Source of the DNA: Acanthopleura granulata
Lineage: Eukaryota > Mollusca > Polyplacophora > Chitonida > Chitonidae
Assembly (NCBI GenBank): GCA_016165875.1
Contig: JABBOT010000080.1
Span: forward strand, 10,356,078-10,420,077
Direction of reading: 5' to 3'
DNA length: 64,000 nt
The notes under the pieces were generated by a model, which saw only the letters and a list, made by a program, of their open reading frames with translations, was not told the DNA's origin and ran no database searches. Numbering within the stretch: the stretch's first letter is position 1; each line of letters opens with the position of its first letter. Of the stretch, positions 22,576 through 35,720 are shown in pieces. The position numbers were made by a program, and so were the translations under genes.

Positions 22576-25500
22576 AACCTGGGGCTACGAATATGTATAG
22601 GCCTATGTAAGAATTGATCTCTCAGCACGTGGATGTCGGTGAGAATTTAATTCATCGCCGAATTAAGATAGTTCGGGAATACAGAAAGAGTCATAAATAG
22701 TACATATGTATAAACTCTATAGAAATCAGGTTTTTCAAGTATGAAGCTCAAATTTTGAAGTCGGAAGTTAATCGATTAGGAAAAGTGCGCAGCTTAAAGC
22801 TTGCTTTCGTGCTGCCATTACCATGCTTTAGCTTGAGGTCAAAGTTTCAGTGTGGAGAAGGAGAGTGGGAAGTTATGTTGAGGACCGACGGTACAGGGAC
22901 CAACGTGTTTAGGTCGCGGTGAGCTGAAAACTAGCAGTTTGTATTTGAGAATGAGCACATCCGGTCACATGTGATTTTAATATGGCCTACGGTCTACTCG
23001 CGAAGATAGGGTGATGAAAATACTGACAAACTAACATGAAAGTTAATGCAAAACTCATAACTAAGACTTTAACATCGGTATTCTTGACTTTGTTTCAAGC
23101 CCAGTATAAGAAGACTTGGGGAAGTACTGGTCGGCTCAGTGTAAGTATAACGTTATTAGATGGAACGCCCTGTCTGGCGACTTCGGCATGACGTTCCAGT
23201 CAGGCAACACTATCGATGTGTCAGCAATTGGTCCGGCCTGCTAGAAGGAGACATCGTTGGGGTATGACTGAAGTAGTGCTGAAAGCAACCTTATACACTG
23301 CAATCAATCTGTAAATTGAACTTTAACGTTTTATTGCCGTAAATTAATCCGCAACATTACATGGCTAGTAACCATTGGTACCTACCTTACCCATATATGA
23401 GAAAAAATGCTCTGCAAATCAAATAGTTTAACCGTCAGACTCTAGAAGTTCCTAGCATCGTCGGTGAGGGTGCGGGGATGCTGCATGACCTTATATTTTC
23501 ATCATGCGATACAGAGTTCCTCGTGATTCTGTTATCTACTAATTTAAGGCCTATTGTCATATATCACAAATAATGCTGTTTGTAATTACCGTATGCAGTA
23601 TGGAACAGATTTTATATTTTAAAAAATATCAATGAGATTTACAAATTTTAATTCATATTTGCGATTGTTTAACAATACGTTTGATTTCTGATGTCCTCTA
23701 TTGCATCGAATACTGTTTACTGTCTTTTGGGTTAAACTTTCTTCCGCAACGATAAAGCCGCAATACTGTCTAAGTCGCCTATCATAATTCATTCATTCAG
23801 TCATTTATTCTTTCGTTTATACAATCCATTCATCCATTCCATCAATTCTATACATGCAAATGTGGCATACGCTTTAAGAAGTTTAAGGAGAGTATATTAA
23901 CAATTGTCCAATAATGGTAAGGGTTTGACAGAATGCCACGTGATGTATGGACTGTATCTTTAAAGTTCATCTCCCTCTTTCATACATGTATACAGGTGTA
24001 ACCATAAAACTTACGGTTACATAATACCACATTTCCCGCTATTCAATGTACCGAGATGTCATTATAGAGTGTGTATAGACTAACAATACAAATTATCACC
24101 AAAAGAGTCACTAGTGAGCAATAAATAAAAGAGAACGGGTTGGAGCATAGGAGGAGGAATAAGTCGAGAAATCTGTCCCTTTTACTTTTTCCTTTAATTT
24201 CGACATATATAATATATGAGTGTGCATGATTTTGTATAAAAAATAAAAAATTTTGAATCAGCGAAAATATTATAGTCAACTGAAAATGCCCCATTGTTCA
24301 ATTGGGTCAAATTCGGGCAGTTTTGGACCTCTTCAAGCTCCCATTTAGGCATGAAAGAAGTGGGGCCCCAGAAGAAAACGTGCACAGGATTTGTATTCAA
24401 TGAGTCTGATCTTCGTACAAAGTATCTGTTTGGGGGACTACTTCCTTCATGGTGAAAACAATAACTTTGTCTTTTGATTTGCACGACCTGTCTTTCACCA
24501 TGATGTTTACCGAATAAAGGTCGCTGTAATTATTTGTTTAAATTAGTGTAGTGGTTAGCGATCCAAGCTAATAATATTACATAATTAAACATTTCAAAAA
24601 GTATACACTTGATGAAAATACTAATCTTACATGTACTACATATTATAGGCTATATGGGTAGCTTGGTCCAGTTCACCTTGTAGAGCGGAATGTGTGGCCG
24701 CCATTAAGGTGACACTGCACTCTAAGGCTGGACATCTTACGATGCAAATATATGCTAGCGTTTTAAACTGTATGTTGTGATCTCAGCTAAGTTTCTACTG
24801 CCTAAGATGGCCTGTACGTTAAGACACAGGCTTTGTGTATAATGGGACATGTTAAATGTGTCGCGTGCGGCAAGTAGAATACAAAAATATACCCAATAAG
24901 ATGTATTCATTCTGTATTATTGGTCCATCATGAATTTCCGCTTACAATTATACTTCTAAAAAGCTTACGGATAGAAAATTAAAGCTTGATAAGCTAACAG
25001 GGACGATATCAGAATGAACGGTGTCCAAAAAGTTCATGAAAAATATTAAATGTCAGAGACCAAACAAGGCTGTATGTGTCCTTCTGTTTGGATAACTCGA
25101 ACACCGATAGGCAAGTTTGCTGTCTGCGGGTAATTGATGATTAACAATCGTCACAGAAAAACCAACTGATTTCTGTCTGCAACGGGCAGTGCTGGCCATG
25201 GGCACCATCAGTGCCTTATTACACCTCCCCCTTTGCCTTTCTGTCCTAAATTTTGAAAAGTCACTTTCAAACATAAACACGGTTGTTGTTGTTGTTTTTT
25301 TTTTTTATTGTTGTTGTTGTTGTCGCTTTCTACACTGTGAATGTTTTTAATACACATATCATTGATGGTTAATGCACGTGAAGTGTTATTCAAGATCATG
25401 GCTTTCCCTGGTTTTCCAGACAGGTTTCGAAGTACGTTTCGACCTATTGTCTAGCAAAGACGGATGTCTTCGGGTGTTTACGCGTATCGTAAGTCAGTTT

Positions 25501-26040
25501 ATGTTTCCTTTCCCTGAGAGGTTTCCGTTTGTCTGTACTGTGCTATGGTTGCACACGATTGTTCAAAAGTGGTATGAAACGTTTGTACAGAATTTATTAT
25601 GCGACTTCACACCAAAAGATATGCAGAAGCTAGTTACTTTTTCTGTATAAGGGAGCTGAACAATGGGCAAGTAATCCTTTGAAAAGATGTTGGTCCATTT
25701 CAGAGCGTATTTTCTTGTTTCCACGCTTCTGTCAGCCTTTCTGTTAGGTTGAAGGTAGCTGTGAAAGCTGGTGTTGTGTTTGAACGCTCACTTCACAGAA
25801 AACTTAGAAAACTCTGTTCCGCTCAACTGGGAAGGCAGTTTGTTTATCTGGAATTCCATGTCTCGGAAGAAAGGCCTTGCAAACAACGGCTTAGTTCGGT
25901 CGACTTTGTGTCCTTATTCATTTTCGAGATTTGGCGTGCATATTTGGAATAAGAATTAATGACAATCAATTTCCTACATTTGGTAAAAGAATATCAAGTC
26001 TAATGAAATTGCAATAATCTATTCCCCTATTGACGTTTTA
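22576..26040. other. Gene-free stretch after FUT-A
   Basis: No SINE or coding signal of note. A small palindrome at 23997 and a GTT microsatellite at 25281 are the only structures. A frame at 25771-25959 (RSTLCPYSFSRFGVHIWNKN) faintly resembles a LINE C-terminus. Confidence 0.45.
25281..25323. repeat. GTT/T-rich microsatellite
   Basis: GTT repeats on both sides of a T run of about 12. Confidence 0.9.
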
Positions 26041-26044
26041 CTCT

Positions 26045-26185
26045 TCAACGTAGTCTTGTCGCCTCTTAAAGGGCACTTAACCTGTCAGAGGCTGCATTTC
26101 AGCGGTAACAGCGGTGTGACAGTTGGACAACTATCACAACATCGTCGCCACTCTGGTTTTACTCCCTGTGGTGTAGCCTTTTACA
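26045..26185 (+). repeat. Dispersed repeat D, right part
   Basis: aggctgcatttcagcggtaa, aactatcacaacatcgtcgc and ctggttttactccctgtggt. Confidence 0.62.
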
Positions 26186-26319
26186 TTTGAAAAACGAATC
26201 TTACAATACACTGGTTAAAACCAGCCTTAATTGCTATATATTTCATGGCTTTAAGAGTCCTTCAGCTTTATTCTTAACACAAAGCACCTTGAGAGAAGAT
26301 TACTTGTTGGCAAAAGCCT

Positions 26320-27020
26320 TTATAAATGCACAACACGCTGATTTTCAGCTGCCCTAGTTTCTATACCTCTACAGCCCAACACAGTGTTTTCGCCGGCTTC
26401 AGAAGTACTAAAGCTGAATTCCTTACTCAGGCACGTTCGGGAAATGCTATTTTCATCTGGCTACAATCGGGATTCCGTGCTTGTTCAAGCCTTAAAAGAG
26501 CCTTGGTCTGACGTAAGGTATAACATCATGTACCTTAATTGGTATACCTCCACTGTCTTCCATAGAGTTTTCGCCGCTTCTAGACTACTTCAGCACTTTT
26601 CTGCACACAGTACGTTCAGAAAGCACTAGTCTCATCCGGCTAATATGGGGATTAGGCATTGGTGAAATGCTTTGAAAGATTCGCATCATATCACATTTTC
26701 TTTATTCCAAATTGTATAACTGTGTTGAACAATGCGGTTTTCACCACTTTAAGGATATATAAGCTGTCGTTCAAAGCACACAACACGTTCAGGAAATACT
26801 AATTTCTTCTGCATGAAATGGGGATTCGGCGCTTTCTGAAGCCTATTCTGACATACGGGGTAACAAAATGTATCTCTACTGGTACACCGCCACTGCCATC
26901 CGTAAAGTTTTCGTCGCTTCAAGCACGTTAGCTGTCATCTTCACACAAAGTTCTTTCAGAAAACAATAATTTCATCTGTCTAAAACGGGGCTTAAGCATT
27001 GGGAATAGCTTTTGCAAAAT
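26320..27020. repeat. Satellite-like array, unit about 170-181 bp
   Basis: Four diverged copies. The landmark gttttcgccgcttc recurs at 26386, 26567, 26737 and 26907, each followed by cacgttcagaaa and a catctggctaaaatgggg-type segment. Unrelated to the array at 27710. Confidence 0.7.
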
Positions 27021-27709
27021 GCTTTAGGCTAAAACTTGGCTAAAGTCAGTGATAAGAGACTTGGGGAGTTCCTTGCAATAACGTGCCGACTTGCACTGAA
27101 CATGAAAACAAAGCAAACGATATAGCAATTTACTACGGGCATTTTTATTCAACCAGGGCTTCCGTGGTTCTGAGAGAGTTACTCCCCTTGGTTCCACAAC
27201 ATCTGGATAGCCTTCGTGAAGTAGCATTATTCATGCTGATGTAAACTAATAGTTTTACATGTTTTTAATATAAAAGAAAAAAAAAGAGAAATAGCACACA
27301 AAAACATATACATGTAATTCACTCCAGATAAAGTATAATGACTACCAACTGCGAATCAGGTGATAAAGAACCGCTGAATTATGGGGACACTTTCATATTT
27401 GCTGGCTGTCGTGGTTGTACACAAGGGAAACCACTGCAGATATCACAGAAAGAGGAACAGCAGTTCAGATGAATACAGTATAAGCCGGAAAAAAATACAT
27501 TCGTTTGAAACGTATGAAAGAACACCAGCAGCATTGTGATGAATATAAACTGTGCGGGAAGGTACTTCAAGGGTTTTGATGATATGTTCTATTATTAAAT
27601 ATCAAACTTAATATACAAACATGGAAATTTCTTTTTCAAAATATGTGTATGTGAATTACATTTCTCCCCCTGTTAGAAAGTTTTGGAGTGAAGGTACTAA
27701 TAATACTGT

Positions 27710-29480
27710 CAGCCATGGCAGTATACCTACAAATGTCCATCGTGACCTCTGTTTGTCACTTCTATGTCACCATGTAAAATGGAAATGGGCAAATGTCAGT
27801 CACCCTACATCGTCATCTGCGTATCTATGTATCAGTCGGAAATTTAAACTGTACATGGAAAACAATTAGAGTCGTAGCCCTAACACGAAATCATATCCAT
27901 TTATGAAGTACATGTAGGAATATTGGCAATCTGGATACCAAGGCAACGGTGAACATCAATTAACAAGGGCGAGTTTACAACATACCTCACCTCAATTAAA
28001 ACTGAATATGGAAAACAATCAAACTTGTAGCCGGAACACGAAGTTTATACCTACCTACATAGTAGATATCAGGAAAATGGTAATCTGTTTACCATGGCAA
28101 CCAGTGAAATGGGCAATTGTGAGTGACGACACGTGGTCATATGTGTATCTGTGCACCCACCAAAAACACCAGGGACAATGGTGATCTACTTACCATGGTT
28201 ACCGCGGAAATGGAACGAAACTGTGAGTTGCGACTCATCATCAAATCATCAAATGTGTACCTATGCATCCACCGAAAATTAAAAATCCACAGGAAAAACA
28301 ATTGGAGTTGTAGCCTATTTATAAAGTACATGTAGGGACGAGGGCTATCTGGTTATCATGACACTAGTGAAACTTGTAAAATGTGAGTCATGATACTTTG
28401 TCATAGATGTATCTGTATGTAAGCATCCACCAAGAATTATAACTAAATATGGCCCACGCGTGAACTTCATACCTATCTATGTAGTATATATAAGGGAAAC
28501 AGCAGTTAAGCAACCATGGAAGTGGGCAAATGTGAGTCGTGACACCTTGTCATTTATTTATCCATCAAAAATTAGAGCTATACATTTAGAACAACTGGAC
28601 CTGTAGAACAGACATTAAGTAAATCTATTCAAACAAAATGTATCTAGGAAATGGTGATCTGGTTAGCATGGCAACCATGGAAATGGTCAAAAGTGAGTAG
28701 CGACACATGATCCCATCTGCATTGATGCACATGGAAAACAATTGGAGTTGTATAGCAGACACGAAATCATATCTATTTACATAGTATATGTAGTGATGAT
28801 GGCAATCTGGATACCATGGCAACCATGAAAAAGGACAAATGAGAGTCGCAGAATATAGCCACCGCTACATCTAAGCATCCACCAAGAATTACATTTGCAA
28901 CGCAATGACCCAAGGGCCTCTCATCAATGCGGTCGCTGTGAGTTCAAGCCCAGCTCAAGCTGGCTCCCTCTCCGATCGTTTACGTCCGCCAGCAACGTGC
29001 GGATGGCCGTGGGTTTCTGGGATCCGCCCGGTTACCTCTCACCACAATGCTGATCGCCGTCGTGAAATATTCTTGAGAACAGTGTAACACACCAATCAAA
29101 TAAATAAACAAATAAATGACAATAAAAATTGAATGTAGAAAGCATGTGGAGTTCTAACCAGGGCTGTATATATGGGGAAATCGTCATCTGGTTACCAAGC
29201 CCACCTTGGAAAAGTGTGAGTAACGACACATCACATCTGCATCTATGTTTTCACCAAAAATTAAAACCGCACCCGGAAAACAATTTGAGATATAGCCCGG
29301 ATTAGAAGTCATATGCCTTTATACAGTATGTATATATAGGGGAAATGGTGATCTAGTTACCAATGCAACCGCGGAAATGAACAAGTCTGAGTTGCGACAT
29401 ATCATCACATCTGTATCTGTGCATCCACCAGAAATTAAAATCGCTCGTAAAAAACAATCTGAGATATAGCCTAAACACGA
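27710..29480. repeat. Satellite-like array, unit about 160 bp
   Basis: About ten diverged units. Landmarks in each: a ggtgatctggttaccatggc-type segment, gggcaaatgtgagtcgcgac, catctgtatctatgcatcca and ggaaaacaattggagttgta. Spacing of the first landmark is mostly 141-171 bases, with one short unit of 93. A family A SINE interrupts at 28893. The array ends in an acagatggacaggcggacaa motif. Confidence 0.8.
28893..29113 (+). repeat. SINE family A inserted in the 160-bp satellite array
   Basis: 5'-truncated head (gcaatgacccaagggcctct), box B gagttcaagcccagc, body and AAAT tail. Satellite units continue on both sides, so the SINE entered an existing array. Confidence 0.75.
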
Positions 29481-29519
29481 ATACGGGCGTACAGATGGAC
29501 AGGCGGACAAAATCGCTAT

Positions 29520-31075
29520 GGAATAACACGCTCCGCCTTTTGACGAGCGTATAAAAACGAGCGCGCCTTCGATAAAGAAGAGTTCTGCACTGCTATAGTG
29601 AAGCACTACATTATTTGTTTATCCGCGTTTAACGCTGAAGTCAAGCTTTTTCTCCCATAGTGTGTAAGACTTTCGAGCCCCGACAGGACTTGCACTGTGA
29701 AGGAATGTTGCTGTCGGGATCAGCGTTGATCCTTACATAACCTCCGAACATGCGCAGAACAGCGACAGGAAGTGATTATCGTTCGTTCACGTACTCGTCC
29801 CTTTATTCGCCTGTAACGCGGAGCATTCCCGGAGACATGATGGAAAATGTCTGATTAAACTTTACCAATCGGCAGAATATATACCTATACTGGCTGGTCA
29901 GCCTCCTTGTCGTAAACAGGATAGGTCTTAACGTGCCTGGCAAATCCATAACATCTTGACCACCATGTAGTCCGCTTACATTCTCTGATACTGCTCGCCA
30001 CGATATGGCTGAGATATTGCCGATGTGGCGTTAAGCCATAATCATTCATTCATTCTCTGATACTGCATGCGAGAGAGGGGTATTTACACACAGAACAACA
30101 ACATATACAGTATAGATCACCTATAACAAACTACATGAATACTCGTTCACCTTAGCGTGGGAAGAATTTACCCCACCTCCACCCCCACCCCCTCTCCACT
30201 CCTAGTGTCATCAGGCCAGACTTCCTGCGTTGGCATTTCTTCTTGTTCCCATGCCCCTGCACAACGCTGGAATCTAGAGTAGAAAGCCAGTTTCACATGT
30301 ACATGTATGTTTAGGCCTTCTCCTCTTGTACGTGACACAGAAGAGCTCATAACCAATTTACGTTTTTCCAACAGTTTGTGACACTCCAGAATTCATAACC
30401 ATTTTACTCTTAACTCATAACCACTTTACGTTTCTCCAAGTGCTTTCGACTTTTCGCTCCAAGATGGTATCGTTTGTATTGGTGTACACTGCTCTTCATA
30501 TCGATATATAGTTGCAGTGCGCTTGCACAACAACACCATTCCCAGTACAGCAGACATGACGCACCTGATAACACTATGCTGATATCAGGCCATCAAATCT
30601 TTTAATGGAAGAAAAAAAAACAAGTGAAGGCGAAGATCGTTTTATTTATCATAAACACACAAGATAAAATCCTGGTCTTTTGTGACCCGATATAATCCAC
30701 AGGTAATCCATTTAAGGAATGGAAACACGTAAAAGAATATATTGTGTGTATTCCAAGGTCCATGGAGCTATCGATGTCGCTAAGTTACGGGGGCATCATG
30801 CACGTACATACGACTACATTTATTGCCAGCGGAAGGTAGCTGAACCATCATGTCCTGACCCGAAATACCTCGTTCACTACAGTTACTAAAAATGTGTGAA
30901 ATTATTCAAGGCAAGTTAAATTAACGTTGACATTCAGTATTAAGCTCGTTATACAATTGCAAACAAAATCTTTAGGTCAAAGGCGAGCCCTCAAGGAACC
31001 GACAGTCTGATTAAAGTGAATAAAAGGGACATCCATGGAATAGTAACCAGATTAAACTACTGGAATTAGTTACAG
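29520..31075. other. Gene-free stretch
   Basis: Contains the 57-bp SINE with its duplication, and three short direct repeats of a ctcataaccaatttacg-type motif near 30340-30430. Confidence 0.5.
29994..30050 (+). repeat. 57-bp 5'-truncated SINE with perfect target-site duplication
   Basis: ctcgccacgatatggctgag to a CATT run, matching the common SINE tail. Flanked by identical 15-base repeats cattctctgatactg at 29979-29993 and 30051-30065, the signature of target-primed retroposition. Confidence 0.8.
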
Positions 31076-31077
31076 GA

Positions 31078-31345
31078 GTGAGTGAGTGAGTGCTTAACGT
31101 CGTACTTAAAGTGCTGCCGCCACTGGAACATCACGCCGAAGACACCAGATATGACATCCCAACCAGTCACATTATACTGACACCGGGCCAGTGCTGTTTC
31201 CTTGCTCTAACCTCTCAATGGTGAGCGCTAAGCGAGGCAGCAAAAAGTACCAGTTTTAAAGTCTTTGGTATGACACGACCCGTGCTTGATCCTGGATCTC
31301 CCGACCTCGAGAATAACGCCCCTAACCAACAGACCACGGAGACGG
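31078..31345 (-). repeat. SINE family B
   Basis: Head near 31345 on the - strand (TGGTCTGTTGGTTAGGGGCG), box B-like GGATCAAGCACG, body with GTTCCAGTGGCGGCAGCACT. A gtgagtgagtgagtg run marks the 3' end. Confidence 0.7.
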
Positions 31346-31552
31346 TCCGACTTCATTATATGCCCAAAGATTATAATCTGTTTTAACGGCATATTCTCGG
31401 AACGGCTTGAACGAACTTCTGCGTTTGCCACTCTCGGGTAGTCCCCCCTCTCCCCTCCGTGTTGATGTCATAACTGTCCTACTACAGGGAGGCCTACTTT
31501 TACAATGTGAGAATTCCTGACTTAGACTTAGTTTTACAATAGCAGCCCCACA

Positions 31553-31990
31553 ACGTGATCATCGAGAGGAGGTCAGTTGTACAGCGTGATCATTGGAAAG
31601 AGGTCAACTCTAGTACGCGATCATCGGAAAGAGGTCACTTCCAAATCGTGATGATCGGAAAGTGGTGAACTTTACATTGTGATTTTTGGGAAGAGGTCAG
31701 TTTGATTGTCTAGGTTAGCTCAACTGCCCAGCGCTACTATCGGGAAGACGTCAGTTTTATCATGGAGAGCTCATCTCCACCGCATGATCATAGGGCACTG
31801 GTCAACTCTTCTACGGGATCATCGGAAAGAGGTCAAGTCTACAACATGATCATTGGAAGGACGTCAGCTCTACATTGTGATCATTGGGAAGAGGTCATCG
31901 AGGGGAGCTCAACTCTAGAATGTGTTTATCGGGAAGACGTCAACTCGATAAACTCAATAGCGTGATTATCTTCAACTCCAAGGAGGCCTT
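31553..31990. repeat. 31-bp minisatellite
   Basis: Units such as gatcattggaaagaggtcaa repeat exactly every 31 bases at 31555, 31586, 31617, 31648 and 31679, then more loosely to about 31990 with insertions. Short open frames here are by-products of the repeat. Confidence 0.85.
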
Positions 31991-31994
31991 CGGG

Positions 31995-34175
31995 ACGAGG
32001 TCGGCTCCACAGGTTGACCGGAAAGAGGTTATTGACTTTTTTATTTGCTGGGAAGATAAAATTGTTCAGTTCTTATATACTTAGTTGACAGTTCGGCTGG
32101 GGCCATTAGCAAAGGACGACCCGCTGTAAGTTGTCAAGACGCAGACAGGAAAGCTGATGTTAAACGTACTTGAAAACCTCGTGAGTGACATTTCACATTT
32201 TGCCTTGTGCAGCCCAAAATATTGATCAAATATGGCCATATGTATATACATTTCGAAAGGTGAACAACTGCTGATTTCCAAAAAATCTTTTAAAATTTAT
32301 CTAACTTCAATATTATTTAAAAAAAGAGAAAATTTGAAAAAAATCAGAGCTGTTTTTCCAAATACTATTTTTTTCGCCAATTTTAAAAGTTTTCAAATTT
32401 TTCTCGCTCAAGTGGATAATTTACTGTTTAAACTAAAAAACGTTCCAACAGAGTTGTCCCGCCTCCAGTTAAATGTAGACATACCATCTTACTTATGTTA
32501 AAGTTTAAAACTTATTCCCCATGAAAGCGTAAATTGGTATTTTGGCAAATCTGAGCAAAACCTGCTAGAATGCTTTCTAAACCCCTCCCAATGGCTCCTC
32601 GGTGGTGTGATTAAGGCCGTTGTTATAGTTAGTAGGTCTCCTTGAGTAGTCTGCACAAGCAGACATTCACATGTTATGGCAAGAGGCAATAACCATTTAC
32701 CAGACAGCTAATCGCTCGAATAAGAGCTGACTGAGAAAACACATGTGTCTTGGTTCACAGCATGTTATACTTTTTGTCAAATTTAAGACATTAACGATTC
32801 CAATTTGGTTTTCATCTTTACGTGAGATGCAAGATAAGAGAATAGATATTAAGAATGTTAAATCAAAAAAATTGACCAAATTTCCTCCCTGAGGGATTCT
32901 AGTATCCTTAACTCTGAGAAATGTCATGCGTATTTGGTGAGCTGCATTTTAAACCCGCTCAATTTGATCGCAACTGGGAAGACAGTAAGCTGGAAGGAAT
33001 TATTTTTTGTTGGGTTGCTTTAAATAATGGAAAATATTTTCTCCCGATTTTGGCTTTTTTTGCCTCAGTTACTATAAAGAGCTTACATTTGTAATTCTTT
33101 TGCCAACCGTTTCATGGTATTAAGTATATCCAGATAGTCACAAAGTAAAATTTAACTTTTTATTTGTTACCCTTCGTAGACAAACTGTTTGTAATTTGCA
33201 CTTTAGCCCATGTTTCTAAAAAGGTTGATAACTTCTGGCCACAACGTAAAACAGTTTTAATAAACAGTGTTTATTTTCGTTCATTTAAAATAATTAAACT
33301 TTTTACTGTTTCCATTCCACATAGCTATATGTTAATAAGTAAAGAAGTTGTTGCCCATTCTTTTAAAAACGCAAAGGTTAAATTTCTGTAAAACATGAAT
33401 GCCTATATTTTATAATGATAGACCGCGTAATGCTTGTCTGAAAGCTGCAACGTAATGTTACATTACAACATTTTGAACATTTGTAACGCGAATCACATCG
33501 CCTACAAGTGTTAAATTGACGTAAGATTCTGTTTAATTACAGCACCATTTAGTCATGTTGCAAAATGTCAAATTTCTAACACTCAAGAAATTATACACCT
33601 AACATAGTGCTGGGTTTCCGTTCTCCACTACTGTCAAAATATTCAATTTCATATTATTAAGGACAATGAAAGCGTGCGCTTCGAGTTTTAGGCTACATTT
33701 TACAGGTAGCCCCAAGTGAATATTTCCTCTCCTCTGATTATAATGGTTTGATGGAGAACCATAGACACAGCGGCAAAGAAATATTGCAAAAATGTTCAAA
33801 GTTGTAGCCAAACATGACTCATATCTGAATGTAGGAAAATATCTCGCATATAAACTATCCATCAGTATTCATAAATGCCTGAGTTAGTATCTTTTATTTT
33901 ATGAAATAAGTAACTGAGCTGACACACATCTTTATATTCACCTTGTAATAAGCCCCTCCCCCCGTCAAAAAAAAAACCCATTCTCTTTTTCATAGCAACA
34001 GTTAAAGGGTGTCTCCCAAATCCCCCATGGATCATATAATGGGTAGTACTCTAGTTAACAAATGATACTTCACGTAAAAAACTTGTATGAATGTTTTCTA
34101 TAATATCAATATTTTCAGATCCCTAAATGTCAGGTCTATACAGTAACACATGTAAGGCCATTTCATCAAACATTA
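31995..34175. other. AT-rich gene-free stretch
   Basis: Very AT-rich. Short frames have low-complexity Phe/Lys/Asn composition. Nothing recognisable. Confidence 0.55.
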
Positions 34176-34179
34176 TGAG

Positions 34180-35720
34180 CTGAAGACCGATAGGAATATT
34201 TAACTTTCTGAATTTTACCTTAAACACAAATATTGCACGTTTAGCATACTCTGCTACAGACTTTCTGGCTGCTGAAAACGATTTTGTTTCACTAAATATA
34301 TGTACGTATCTGTAATTTCAATATTATTATCTCCAAATCTGAAATTAATATTTTTCATTAATGTACAGCCAAATATTATAATTTCAGTTTTCTCCATACT
34401 CACCACCACTTTCAAGGTTGTGCAATAGCTATACAATATGTCAAGGTTATTCTGCAAGTCGTCAGCATCATTTGCCATGATAACAGTATCGTCCGCATAC
34501 AACAAAACAAACAGGTGCACATAATACAAAAGATTCTCTCCGTGGCTTTCAAAAGATGCAATTAGTTACAGTCAAACTGGAAAACACAATTTCGAAGGTT
34601 ACTTCCCGTTATATAATATTCATGAACAGAGGAAATAAGAAGGGCCATAAATTTTCACCTTGTCGCTGAACTTTGGGAAATCTTGCTAGTGTCATTTAAA
34701 TCACCATTGTTTTGATAGACAGGCTTAATTCATCCTGTTAACCATTCATTTGGCACGGTGCCGGATTCTAAGATGGCCTTAGACAGCAGAACATGTGAAG
34801 ACAAAAAATGTCGATTTGATGAATTCATTGAATACGCAATCAGGCCTAATGGGGATTTATGGATATTTATAGAGATTCAATTCTTTCATTATTTCAACAC
34901 TTATTATTGTCCTCACTAATATATTCTTTCCACCGAATTCGTTTTTTCCGGAGTAATATATTTGATTTATATTATCAAAACTTAATACTTTATTTTAAAA
35001 CAGTTACAGAGACTTTCTATAGTAATCTGTTCATCCTTTTGTTTGTTTTTTTTCAGTGCAATTAAACACCTTCCAGCATGCTTTTGGTTCTGATTTGCAA
35101 TTTTCTCATTTTTGTTGAAGCGATTTTTATACCTATTTGAGCACTTTTTAAAAACTCTGTTCATTTGTTTGCTCATTTTTATCCTGTTAACATTATTTCC
35201 CACGTTTTTATTTCTGCAATGTGGTATTTTGACTGGCATATCAACAATATTTACCAAACCAAACTTTGCTACTTCCAGCTCTCTGGCGTAGGCTATCATT
35301 TTCTTCAGAGAAAGGTTTTTCAAAACTGCTTTTAAATAAATCCGTCACTGTGCTTACCATGTCATGTTCAACCATCAATCCATTGTAAAGCTGATCCGAA
35401 AGATTTTCTAATTCTGTAATTTTATTCATGTCGATGACATGTCGATAAATTTCGTGTGATTTAAATTCATTATTATCTATGAGATCGTTTAATATGCAGG
35501 TTCTTGCATTAAAACCGTCATCCATGATAACGGTATCACACGAACAATATATATTCCTAACTTAGTCACAAAGCAGGTTATGTTCATCCTTTGTTAAACA
35601 TGTATATCCGTCATACGTTAAACACACACTTTTATGACATGACATGACTTTGGCTCATGAAACTTTCATCCTTAAGTTTTGATTCCTGCGAGCATAAAAT
35701 GTCATACTGAGTGATGAACT
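34180..35720 (-). mobile_element. Decayed non-LTR retrotransposon on the - strand (EN to RT)
   Basis: Reading down the - strand: endonuclease text YDILCSQESKLKDESFM near 35680, then DTVIMDDGFNART near 35520 (a damaged GDFNAR motif), the EN-RT linker 35525-34982 (RYKNRFNKNEKIANQNQKHA, CLIALKKNKQKDEQ), then VLLSKAILESGTVPNEW near 34770, QRQGENLWPFLFPLFMN near 34650, and the catalytic box LLYADDTVIMANDADDLQ at about 34500. Much of the RT fingers is missing between 34770 and 34650, an internal deletion. Different subfamily from the LINE at 5230. Dead. Confidence 0.78.
34254..34529 (-). pseudogene. Reverse transcriptase catalytic segment (YADD box) of the - strand LINE
   Basis: Contains LFVLLYADDTVIMA, then NNLDILYSYCTTLKVVVSMEKTEIIIFG, the usual palm text between catalytic motif C and the thumb. 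The YADD box is intact, but the frame ends shortly after and the upstream motifs lie in other frames. Confidence 0.75.

Noticed and set aside
25749..25959. Overlapping + frames faintly like a LINE C-terminus
   Set aside because: Only a short IWN-type ending resembles LINE text. Too weak to call an element.
31553..31990. CRISPR-like array from regular 31-bp spacing
   Set aside because: Units are contiguous variants with no conserved repeat plus unique spacer alternation, and the host is an animal.
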